In this document: positions 41,894 through 48,895 of the stretch, one piece after another
Position numbering within the stretch: the first letter of the stretch is position 1
Layout: the number at the start of each line of letters is the position of its first letter
DNA from: Bacteroidales bacterium
GTDB lineage: Bacteria; Bacteroidota; Bacteroidia; Bacteroidales; UBA1402
Length of the DNA stretch: 48,895 nt
NCBI GenBank assembly: GCA_017380635.1
Contig: JAFODP010000019.1
Location: 1-48,895, forward strand
Reading direction: 5' to 3'
Translations under genes and position numbers: made by a program
Notes under the pieces: model-generated
The model's input: only the letters and a program-made list of their open reading frames with translations
What the model was told of the DNA's origin: nothing
Databases searched by the model: none

Positions 41894-43909
41894 ATGAACG
41901 ATATCAAACTTATGAACCGCGCTGCCGACAATATCCGCGTATTGGCAGCTTCAATGGTTGAAAAAGCAAAGTCTGGTCACCCCGGTGGTGCTATGGGTGG
42001 TGCCGATTTTATCAACGTGTTGTACTCAGAATATTTGCAGTACGATCCTGAAAATCCTGCATGGGAAGGTCGCGACCGTTTCTTCTTGGATCCCGGTCAC
42101 ATGGCTCCAATGTTGTATGCTCAGTTGGCAATGATTGGCAAATTCTCTTTGGAAGAATTGCAACAATTGCGTCAATGGGGTTCGCCCACCGCTGGTCACC
42201 CCGAACGCTGCATCGAAAGAGGTATTGAAAATACTTCAGGTCCTCTGGGTCAGGGTCATGTATTTGCTGTAGGTGCTGCTATCGCTGCTAAATTCTTGGC
42301 AGCTCGCACGGGCAATCCTACTTTCGAAAAGGAAACCATCTATGCTTACATTTCTGATGGTGGCGTAGAAGAAGAAATTTCACAAGGTGCCGGTCGTATT
42401 GCAGGACACTTGGGCTTGAACAACCTCATCATGTTCTACGACTCTAACGATATTCAGCTTTCTACCGAATGTGCCGAAGTAATGACCGAAAATACGGCCA
42501 TGAAATATCGCTCTTGGGGTTGGCATGTTATCGAAATCAACGGTAACGACTGCGCTCAGATTCGTCAGGCTATCGAAGAAGCTAAGGCTGAAAACGAACG
42601 TCCTACCTTGATTATCGGTAAATGTATCATGGGTAAAGGTGCTTTGAAGGCCGACAATACTTCGTACGAACGCAACTGCAAGACCCACGGTGCTCCTCTG
42701 GGTGGCGATGCTTATCGTAACACTATGCTCAATCTTGGTGCCGATCCCGACAATGCTTTCATCATCTACGACGATGTTCAGGCTATGTACGCTGCCCGCG
42801 CCGAAGAATTGAAGAAAATCGTAGCTGAACGTGCTGCTGAAGAACAAGCTTGGGCTGCTGCCAATCCCGAAAAGGCTGCTCAATTGAAGACTTGGTTTGC
42901 CGGCGAAGCTCCCGAAGTGGATTGGACTGCCGTTCAACAGAAAACCGACGATGCTACCCGTAATGCTTCTGCCGCTGTATTGAGCGTTTTGGCTCAACAA
43001 GTTCCCAATATGATCTGTGCTTCTGCCGACTTGAGCAACTCGGACAAGACCGACGGTTTCTTGAAGAACACCACCGCTTTCCAAAAAGGCGATTTCTCAG
43101 GTGCTTTCTTCCAGGCTGGTGTAGCTGAATTGACCATGGCTTGCTGCTGTATCGGTATGGCTTTGCACGGTGGTGTGATTGCTGCTTGCGGTACATTCTT
43201 CGTGTTCTCAGACTACATGAAACCCGCTGTTCGTATGGCTGCTTTGATGGAACTTCCCGTTAAGTTCATCTGGACCCACGATGCTTTCCGCGTAGGCGAA
43301 GATGGTCCTACCCACGAACCTGTTGAACAGGAAGCTCAAATCCGTTTGATGGAAAAACTGAAAAACCACAGCGGTCAGAATTCAATGTTGGTACTTCGTC
43401 CTGCCGATGCTAACGAAACCACCACTTGCTGGCGTCTGGCTATGGAAAATACCCATACTCCCACCGCTTTGATTTTGTCTCGTCAGAACATCACTTTCTT
43501 GCCCGAAGGTACCGATTACAATCAGGCTGCCAAGGGAGCATACGTAGTGGCCGGTGCCGACGAAAATCCCGATGTTATCTTGGTGGCTACCGGTTCGGAA
43601 GTGGCTACTTTGGTGGCTGGTGCAGAATTGCTCCGCGCCGATGGTATCAAGGTTCGCATCGTAAATGCTCCTTCAGAAGGTTTGTTCCGCAGTCAGTGTC
43701 CTGAATATCAGGCAGCTGTTTTGCCCGCTGGCGTGAAGAAATTTGGTCTTACCGCAGGTTTGCCCGTCAATTTGTTGGGCTTGGTAGGCAGCGAAGGCAA
43801 AATCTTCGGTTTGGAAAGCTTCGGTTTCTCTGCTCCTTACAAGGTATTGGACGAAAAATTGGGCTTCACCGCACAGAACGTTTACAACCAAGTAAAAGCA
43901 ATGTTCTAA
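41894..43909 (+). CDS. tkt: Transketolase
   Basis: 671 residues, full-length single-chain transketolase. The N-terminal half has ADNIRVLAASMVEKAKSGHPGGAMGGAD. The GDGE-type ThDP motif reads SDGGVEEEIS at about 154-163, a small change from the usual GDG; the second half has the expected QAGVAELTMACC (Glu for ThDP activation) and HDAFRVGEDGPTHEPVEQ. It exchanges two-carbon units in the pentose phosphate pathway, using the D-xylulose 5-phosphate made by AraD. It is the last gene of the operon, 23 bp after araB, and is followed by a terminator at 43938. Confidence 0.94.
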   Translation: MNDIKLMNRAADNIRVLAASMVEKAKSGHPGGAMGGADFINVLYSEYLQYDPENPAWEGRDRFFLDPGHMAPMLYAQLAMIGKFSLEELQQLRQWGSPTAGHPERCIERGIENTSGPLGQGHVFAVGAAIAAKFLAARTGNPTFEKETIYAYISDGGVEEEISQGAGRIAGHLGLNNLIMFYDSNDIQLSTECAEVMTENTAMKYRSWGWHVIEINGNDCAQIRQAIEEAKAENERPTLIIGKCIMGKGALKADNTSYERNCKTHGAPLGGDAYRNTMLNLGADPDNAFIIYDDVQAMYAARAEELKKIVAERAAEEQAWAAANPEKAAQLKTWFAGEAPEVDWTAVQQKTDDATRNASAAVLSVLAQQVPNMICASADLSNSDKTDGFLKNTTAFQKGDFSGAFFQAGVAELTMACCCIGMALHGGVIAACGTFFVFSDYMKPAVRMAALMELPVKFIWTHDAFRVGEDGPTHEPVEQEAQIRLMEKLKNHSGQNSMLVLRPADANETTTCWRLAMENTHTPTALILSRQNITFLPEGTDYNQAAKGAYVVAGADENPDVILVATGSEVATLVAGAELLRADGIKVRIVNAPSEGLFRSQCPEYQAAVLPAGVKKFGLTAGLPVNLLGLVGSEGKIFGLESFGFSAPYKVLDEKLGFTAQNVYNQVKAMF

Positions 43910-43937
43910 TCCTTTTGGAACCAATTTGATAAGTTTG

Positions 43938-43985
43938 GCACGGTTTCGGCGCTGTAAAGCAACGAAATCGTGCTTGCTTTTTTTC
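43938..43985 (+). terminator. Terminator of the kduI-tkt operon
   Basis: GCACGGTTTCG (43938-43948) pairs with CGAAATCGTGC (43963-43973) over 11 bp with one G-U pair, followed by TTGCTTTTTTTC. Confidence 0.88.
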
Positions 43986-44008
43986 TGTGATAATGCGATG
44001 AAAATGCC

Positions 44009-44016
44009 TACTTTTG
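44009..44016 (+). promoter_or_regulatory. -7 element of the panE-like gene promoter
   Basis: TACTTTTG is a match to TAnnTTTG, 20 bp before the ATG at 44037. A TTTCTG about 21 bp upstream is a weak -33 candidate. Confidence 0.5.
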
Positions 44017-44036
44017 CGCTTTCAAAAAAGAACAGA

Positions 44037-44954
44037 ATGAAACGAAAATATGCTATTGTAGGCGTGGGCGGCATCGGCGGATATTATGGTGGACGCCTGG
44101 CGCAATCGGGACAAGATGTACATTTCCTTTGTCGTAGCGATTATCAATATATCAAAGAACATGGTTTGAAGGTGGAATCCGTCAAAGGAGATTTTCATCT
44201 GACGCAGGTTAATGCCTATAACGATGCCAAGCAAATGCCTCCATGTGATGTGATTTTGGTCTGCACTAAAACCTTGAGCAACTATCAGTTGAAAGATATT
44301 CTTCCGCCCATTTTGCATCCCGATTCTTTGGTGATCCTCGTGCAGAACGGGCTCGGCTTGGAGCAAGCCTTGGAAAAAGATTTGCCCGATATCAAGATTG
44401 CCGGCGCCACGGCCTTTATTTGCAGTTTTAAAGTGAGGCAGGGATATATCCGTCATGCGGAGTACGGCGAACTTAGTTTGTCTCCCTATCACGCCTGTGT
44501 GGCCGATTCGCTCAAGCAAGTGGCTTTGGATCTGCAGCAAGCCGGCATTCCCACGCAATATGTGGACGACCTGAATTATCTTCGTTGGAAAAAACTCGTT
44601 TGGAATATTCCCTATAACGGGCTTACGGTATTGATGAATGCTTCCACCGATAAACTTACCTTCGATGCCGATTCTCGCCCTCTGTTGCGGGATTTGATGC
44701 GTGAAGTGATTGAGGCGGCCGCCGCTTGTGGCGCAACGATTCCTTTCGATTTTATCGATAAAATGATTGCTTCCACCGAGAAAATGACACCTTATTCGCC
44801 CAGCATGAAACTCGATTATGAGGCATCTCGCCCCATGGAAATAGACACCATGTACACTTGTCCCATCCAGACGGCCCGCGCTGCCGGTTACGAAATGAAA
44901 AAAACGGCCGTTCTGGAGCAACAATTGCGTTTTAAAGAAAAACATCGTTTGTAA
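44037..44954 (+). CDS. 2-dehydropantoate 2-reductase family protein (ketopantoate reductase)
   Basis: 305 residues from ATG 44037. In-frame codons further up lie in the upstream terminator and promoter and are rejected. The NADP-binding loop is VGVGGIGGYYGGRLAQ (about 7-22). The family motif VQNGLGLEQAL and the catalytic Lys in LRWKKLVWNIPYNGL are present, followed by the C-terminal helical domain. It would reduce 2-dehydropantoate to pantoate for coenzyme A. Many paralogues in this family have other substrates, and no other pantothenate gene is adjacent, so the panE symbol is withheld. Confidence 0.86.
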   Translation: MKRKYAIVGVGGIGGYYGGRLAQSGQDVHFLCRSDYQYIKEHGLKVESVKGDFHLTQVNAYNDAKQMPPCDVILVCTKTLSNYQLKDILPPILHPDSLVILVQNGLGLEQALEKDLPDIKIAGATAFICSFKVRQGYIRHAEYGELSLSPYHACVADSLKQVALDLQQAGIPTQYVDDLNYLRWKKLVWNIPYNGLTVLMNASTDKLTFDADSRPLLRDLMREVIEAAAACGATIPFDFIDKMIASTEKMTPYSPSMKLDYEASRPMEIDTMYTCPIQTARAAGYEMKKTAVLEQQLRFKEKHRL

Positions 44955-44994
44955 TGAAGATTACACATTGTAACACGTTTAGAGATAATAGTTT

Positions 44995-45789
44995 ATGAAA
45001 AAGAAACTTGTAAAAATTGCTGCTGCCATCTCGTTTCCATCTTTGTCTGTTTTACTTGTTGCGGCCCTTGTTTTTGTGCTGGTCTATCCGGCTATGAAAG
45101 ATTCTTTTTCCAAAAAAGAAAAGGGCAGTGTTTTCCTTTTTATCGGCGACTCCATTACCGACGGCAATTGGGGCGTAAAAAGCCATACTTCCAAGCGTAG
45201 TTACAAAGATCTCAATCATATTTATGGCCATGGATATGTTTTTCTTTGTGCCTCCGAGATGATGAGTCAATATCCTGAGAAAGAGTTCGTTTTCCACAAT
45301 CGTGGCATCAGCGGAAATACCATCGTCGATATGGCTTCGCGCTGGCAGACAGATTGTTTAGATTTGCAACCCGATGTTTTGACGGTGATGGTCGGCATCA
45401 ACGATGCTTGCTATTATCAAGCCGGCAACGATAGTGTGCGCGCCTCGCTTTCTGCCCAAGCTTACGAAACCAATTATCGCCAACTTCTTGATGCTTCTTT
45501 GCAACAAAATCCTGATTTGCAGATTATACTGATAACGCCTTTTATTGCGCCGGTGGGAAAATATCAAAACAATTACGATGCTTGGTACACTTTGGTGCAA
45601 TCTTATGCCGATGTGGTGAAATCTTTGGCCAAAGATTATGATGCCTCGCTTATCGATTCCCAGCAACTCTTTGAACAGGCTTGGAAAAAGCATCCGCAGA
45701 CGCCTGTGAGTTATTGGGTTTGGGATGGGATTCATCCTACCGCCGCCGGCCACTCTCTAATGGCCAAAGCTTGGAGGGCGGCGAACTAA
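44995..45789 (+). CDS. SGNH/GDSL-family hydrolase
   Basis: 264 residues. An N-terminal signal peptide or anchor is at about 8-32. The catalytic block I is GDSITDGN (Ser53 in GDSI), block III is VGINDAC, and block V is DGIHPTAAGH (Asp244, His247). It is an extracytoplasmic esterase or lipase of the deacetylase kind that removes acyl groups from glycans or other esters; the substrate is not shown. The last codons (AKAWRAAN and the TAA stop) lie inside the first unit of the 125-bp tandem array that starts at 45776, so its 3' end has taken part in the repeat expansion. It starts 40 bp after the panE-like gene. Confidence 0.85.
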   Translation: MKKKLVKIAAAISFPSLSVLLVAALVFVLVYPAMKDSFSKKEKGSVFLFIGDSITDGNWGVKSHTSKRSYKDLNHIYGHGYVFLCASEMMSQYPEKEFVFHNRGISGNTIVDMASRWQTDCLDLQPDVLTVMVGINDACYYQAGNDSVRASLSAQAYETNYRQLLDASLQQNPDLQIILITPFIAPVGKYQNNYDAWYTLVQSYADVVKSLAKDYDASLIDSQQLFEQAWKKHPQTPVSYWVWDGIHPTAAGHSLMAKAWRAAN

Positions 45790-46194
45790 GGCGCTCGCTG
45801 CGCTTTCGCCCTCGGTCATTTGCGAGAGCAAACTCCCTTCTGGCTCAAGCTTGTGAGCACCTTATTTCATCCACCCTGCAAGTTTTGGTTTCTATTTTGT
45901 GGGCGGCGAACTAAGGCGCTCGCTGCGCTTTCGCCCTCGGTCATTTGCACAGGCAAACTCCCTTCGGGCTCAAGCTTGTGAACACCTTATTTCATCCACC
46001 CTGCAAGCTTTGGAGTTATCAATGTGAGCGGCGAACTAAGGCGCTCCCTGCGCTTTCATCCTCGGTCATTTGCGCAAGCAAACTCCCTTCGGGCTCAAAC
46101 TTGTGAACACCTTATTTCATCCACCCTGCAAGCTTTGGAGTTATCAATGTGAGCGGCGAACTAAGGCGCTCCCTGCGCTCTCGCCCTCTTTGAA
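45776..46194. repeat. 125-bp tandem repeat array, three full copies and a partial fourth
   Basis: The core GGCGAACTAAGGCGCTC repeats with units starting at 45776, 45901, 46026 and 46151 (exactly 125 bp). Copies differ by point changes and each has short hairpins, for example GCTCA / TGAGC and TTGC / GCAA. The first unit begins inside the SGNH hydrolase gene, whose TAA stop is part of the repeat. This fills most of the 543-bp gap 45790-46332. The rest, 46195-46332, holds a GAAATCCC / GGAATTTC inverted repeat (about 46191-46242) and a promoter-like TACTTTCG (46304-46311). Confidence 0.85.
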
Positions 46195-46332
46195 ATCCCT
46201 GCGCTTTCGCTCGCAGTTTTGCGCTCAGTACTCGGAATTTCAAAAGCGTAAAAATTGTTATAAGTGTTCCAAAATGAACCTTTTATAAATCAATATATAT
46301 GATTACTTTCGCAGGCAATTTGAGAAAGTAGT

Positions 46333-48141
46333 ATGATAAAAAATACCTCCCGTTTGTTTAAGTGTATTTTGCTGATAATGAGCGTTTTGCATGTATCTAA
46401 GGCAAATGCGCAGGAAATCAGTGTTAGTTCCTTCCAACTTCTTGAAAACGACTTGACGGCCAATACTTATGGCACGATGCAAAAAGACCACAACGGCGAA
46501 GTGGCTGCATTGATAAAAATCCCCACCACGGTACAAGGTTTTACCTTCGACGGCGGTATGGTGGGCATTGTGAAAACCGAGCAACATGTGGGCGAGATTT
46601 GGGTCTATGTGCCGCACGGCATCAAGCGCATTTCTATCTTCCATCAGCAGTTGGGCTATCTGCGCGATTATTATTTCCCCATTCCCATCGACAAGGCGCG
46701 CACTTACGAAATGAAAGTGGTCACCGCTCAGGTGCAGACCATTACCAATGTGACGGTGCAGCAACAATTTGTGGTGTTCCAAGTGCAACCAACGGATGCT
46801 TCGGTAGAAATCAACGACGAAATACTGATTGTCAATGAGCAGGGTATGGCCACCAAGCGCCTGCCTTATGGTCGATACAATTACCGCGTATCATCCCCCA
46901 ATTACCATACGCAGGCCGGAGTGTTGGAAGTGACGGCCGAGAATAAAGCCATGATACAGGTGTCTTTGAAACCTAATTTCGGATGGATAGAACTGAACGC
47001 CGCCGAAGAATATCATGGCGCCTACGTCTATCTCGATGGGGAGCGCATTGGCCTGGTTCCGCTGATAACCGAGGCGCTGAAAAGCGGAAAACACAGCTTG
47101 CGTATCATGAAACCCTCTTATAAAGTGCTTGAAACAGAAGCTCTTGTTTCGGACAATGATACCACGCAAATCGATGTGTCATTAGACTCGAATATGGCAG
47201 CCATCACCTTGCTTGCTGCCGACGAAGAATGCGAAATCTGGGTGGATGATGAACTCAAAGGCAAGGGTAGTTGCGTGGTGCGCTTGGAAGTGGGCGAGTA
47301 CAAGGCCGAAGTGCGCAAGCCCTCGCATCAGTCTGCATCGGTGCTTGTGAAGGTTACGGGCAACGAGGCGCAAAGCATCACGCTGCCGCAGCCGGTGGCA
47401 TTGTATGGCTCTTTGGAGGTGATGTCCATGCCTTTTGGTGCCAGTGTTTATTTGGACGATGCGCCGGTAGGGGAAACGCCCTTGCTACTCAATAATATTT
47501 TGGTGGGATCGCATCAGGTTCGTCTCGAAAGTGCCGGTTATGCCTCTTTGGAGAAAACCATCGAAGTGGCTCATAGTCAGACAGCTTCCTTGAATGTGAG
47601 CATGGAAAAGGGAAATTCCAAGGCAAAAATCGAAAAGCCCAAGAAAGAAGAACCCAAGCCCGAACCACAAAAAGAAGAACCCAAGAAAGAAGCGCCCAAA
47701 AAGCCGGAGCTAAAGAAGGAAAAGCCTGCATCAGAAGCGAAACTGCCTACATTCATGGCGTATGCCGGTGCCGGTGTGCAAGTAATGCCGAAGATAATGA
47801 TTTCGACGCAGGCAGGCGCTTATTTTAAAGGTGTGAATGTGGAATACAACTATAGTTTCGAACCAAGCTTCGAAACACAGAAATACGATCTGCGCGCGGG
47901 TTATGGTCTGAAAATGGGCAAATCATTTATGCTGACACCGCAAGTGGGTTATGGCGCCTTGGCCGGCTTCGACGACTATGGTGTATACCGCAACCTGCAT
48001 AAAGGCATATTGGCAGCTTGTCGCGTTCAAATGAACTTTGGCAATAATTTCTCTGCGGCGGTATCGCCCTCTTACCATCTGGCCATCGGCGAAGTGGCTT
48101 TAAATGCATCCATTATGTTTAACCTGCCTTTGGCCAAATAG
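46333..48141 (+). CDS. PEGA-domain protein with Lys/Pro/Glu linker and C-terminal barrel-like domain
   Basis: 602 residues. Signal peptide 1-26 (cleavage after ANA). About four PEGA-type units follow, at roughly 150-212, 216-285, 290-350 and 365-425; YGSLEVMSMPFGASVYLDDAPVGETPLLLNNILVGSHQVRLESAGY is the clearest. A charged, unstructured linker rich in Lys, Pro and Glu spans about 428-475. The last 125 residues (FMAYAGAGVQVMPKIMISTQAGAYFKGVNVEYNYSF) alternate hydrophobic and polar residues, suggesting an outer-membrane beta-barrel or surface beta-domain. PEGA domains are thought to bind surface polysaccharide in other proteins; the role here is not known. The next gene is an exported repeat lipoprotein, so the two may form a cell-surface unit. 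Confidence 0.8.
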   Translation: MIKNTSRLFKCILLIMSVLHVSKANAQEISVSSFQLLENDLTANTYGTMQKDHNGEVAALIKIPTTVQGFTFDGGMVGIVKTEQHVGEIWVYVPHGIKRISIFHQQLGYLRDYYFPIPIDKARTYEMKVVTAQVQTITNVTVQQQFVVFQVQPTDASVEINDEILIVNEQGMATKRLPYGRYNYRVSSPNYHTQAGVLEVTAENKAMIQVSLKPNFGWIELNAAEEYHGAYVYLDGERIGLVPLITEALKSGKHSLRIMKPSYKVLETEALVSDNDTTQIDVSLDSNMAAITLLAADEECEIWVDDELKGKGSCVVRLEVGEYKAEVRKPSHQSASVLVKVTGNEAQSITLPQPVALYGSLEVMSMPFGASVYLDDAPVGETPLLLNNILVGSHQVRLESAGYASLEKTIEVAHSQTASLNVSMEKGNSKAKIEKPKKEEPKPEPQKEEPKKEAPKKPELKKEKPASEAKLPTFMAYAGAGVQVMPKIMISTQAGAYFKGVNVEYNYSFEPSFETQKYDLRAGYGLKMGKSFMLTPQVGYGALAGFDDYGVYRNLHKGILAACRVQMNFGNNFSAAVSPSYHLAIGEVALNASIMFNLPLAK

Positions 48142-48150
48142 TAAAAGTCT

Positions 48151-48895
48151 ATGAAAAAATATAGTTTCCTCATTATCTGTACATTATTGACCGGCTTGCT
48201 CTTCACCACTTGCGAGCCTTGGATTGTGCCCGAAGCCGTCTTTGTTAATTTCAATGCCAACGGCGGTCAAGGCGATATGAAAGCACAACGTTTCGAGAAA
48301 GGTATAATATCGCAACAACTTTCTTCCAATGAATTTACGCGTACAGGATACGTATTTGTCGGCTGGAATACTCGTGCAGACGGAAAAGGAATCTCGTATG
48401 CAGATATGGAAATGGCTGAGATAAAGAAGAGTGTTACCCTCTACGCGCAGTGGTCAATGATATGTAAGGTTCATTTCAATGCCAATGGCGGTACGGGAAC
48501 CATGGCTGCGCAAACTTTCGAAGCCGGCGTTTCGCAAGCAATTGCGGCCAACACTTTCACTCGCTCCGGCTACACCTTTACTGGTTGGAATACCAAAGCT
48601 GACGGCAGCGGCACTTCATACACAGATAAGCAGTCGATAACCTTGTCGCAAGATATCACGCTCTACGCGCAGTGGAAAAGAGCACCTGTTGTCGTTACTT
48701 TCGATGCCAATGGCGGTACGGGAACCATGGTCGCGCAAACTTTTGTGGCCGGCGTTTCGCAAGCAATTACGGCCAACACTTTCACTCGCTCCGGCTACAC
48801 CTTTACTGGTTGGAATACCAAAGCTGACGGCAGCGGCACTTCATACACAGATAAGCAGTCGATAACCTTGTCGCAAGATATCACGCTCTATGCGC
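48151..48895 (+). CDS. Listeria-Bacteroides repeat (InlB B-repeat/Flg_new) lipoprotein, 3'-truncated
   Basis: The gene begins 9 bp after the PEGA protein and is still open at the last base, so 248 codons are visible. Signal peptide MKKYSFLIICTLLTGLLFTTC has a lipobox with Cys21 as likely lipidation site. Three repeats of about 75 residues follow, each of the form FNANGGTG-x-MxxQTF..GYTFTGWNTKADGSGTSYTDKQSITLSQDITLYAQW. The first is diverged; the second and third are nearly identical in DNA. Repeat family PF09479 is common in exported Bacteroidetes surface proteins. A role in adhesion is a family guess. Confidence 0.88.
   Translation, partial: MKKYSFLIICTLLTGLLFTTCEPWIVPEAVFVNFNANGGQGDMKAQRFEKGIISQQLSSNEFTRTGYVFVGWNTRADGKGISYADMEMAEIKKSVTLYAQWSMICKVHFNANGGTGTMAAQTFEAGVSQAIAANTFTRSGYTFTGWNTKADGSGTSYTDKQSITLSQDITLYAQWKRAPVVVTFDANGGTGTMVAQTFVAGVSQAITANTFTRSGYTFTGWNTKADGSGTSYTDKQSITLSQDITLYA
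48481..48895 (+). repeat. 225-bp near-identical coding repeats
   Basis: The segment beginning GCCAATGGCGGTACGGGAACC recurs at 48481 and 48706 (225 bp, 75 codons), with only a few substitutions up to the window end. This homogeneity points to recent duplication or gene conversion. Confidence 0.85.

Noticed and set aside
45776..46194. CRISPR array.
   Set aside because: The units are 125 bp long and directly adjacent, without unique spacers, and no cas gene is present.
1..48895. tRNA, rRNA or known riboswitch genes.
   Set aside because: No cloverleaf with a conserved TPsiC arm, no rRNA signature and no recognised riboswitch core was found on reading both strands by eye; a covariance-model scan would be decisive.

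Overview
This looks like chromosomal DNA of a carbohydrate-degrading member of the Bacteroidales (gut Bacteroides/Prevotella-like). The evidence is the gene families (fused GH3/serine hydrolase, PF14905-type outer-membrane barrel, PEGA and Listeria-Bacteroides repeat proteins, split transketolase), the Bacteroides-type promoter elements (TTTG, 19-21 bp, TAnnTTTG) before several operons, and weak Shine-Dalgarno signals. No rRNA, tRNA, CRISPR array, transposase or phage gene was seen. The species cannot be fixed from the window.

Layout: (1) 1-3212, the 3' part of a GH3/beta-lactamase-like fusion gene and a GT2 glycosyltransferase. (2) 3221-8212, a complete operon with its own promoter and terminator: split transketolase (two subunits), an FGGY kinase resembling glycerol kinase but altered at the substrate site, and an L-fucose-isomerase-like enzyme. 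The combination fits the transketolase-type route for D-apiose, a pectin sugar. (3) 8241-10816, minus strand: a PadR/DUF2812 pair with a probable autoregulatory operator, and an ECF sigma factor between two small membrane proteins. (4) 10921-15759, minus strand: hexuronate operon uxaC-kdgK-eda-exuT. (5) 15850-24004, housekeeping and nitrogen genes: glnS, a TPR protein, aroE, an OPT peptide transporter and gdhA, ending in a GC-rich inverted-repeat element. (6) 24029-29200: valS (minus), then mazG and an rRNA m5C methyltransferase (plus). (7) 29251-32157, a large outer-membrane barrel protein (minus). (8) 32539-43985, a probable 11-kb operon kduI-kduD-aldose epimerase-SSS transporter-araD-araA-araB-tkt. 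(9) 44009-48895: panE-like reductase, SGNH esterase, a 125-bp tandem array, a PEGA/barrel protein and a truncated lipoprotein made of Listeria-Bacteroides repeats.

The catabolic genes converge on pectin. KduI/KduD deliver KDG from unsaturated uronates, while UxaC with ExuT handles free hexuronates (the reductase and dehydratase steps are not here). KdgK and Eda take KDG to pyruvate and glyceraldehyde-3-phosphate. AraABD and transketolase process L-arabinose, and region 2 may process D-apiose. The usual Bacteroides arabinose regulator (NUDIX-type AraR) is absent from the arabinose operon.

The most unusual coding feature is the C-terminal tail of the aldose-epimerase lipoprotein: 26 cysteines at exactly six-residue spacing (Cys388 to Cys538) in a Lys/Ala/Asp/Glu matrix. 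Several structured intergenic repeats (19940-20086, 23735-24004, 32244-32523, 45776-46194) are also unexplained by the genes.
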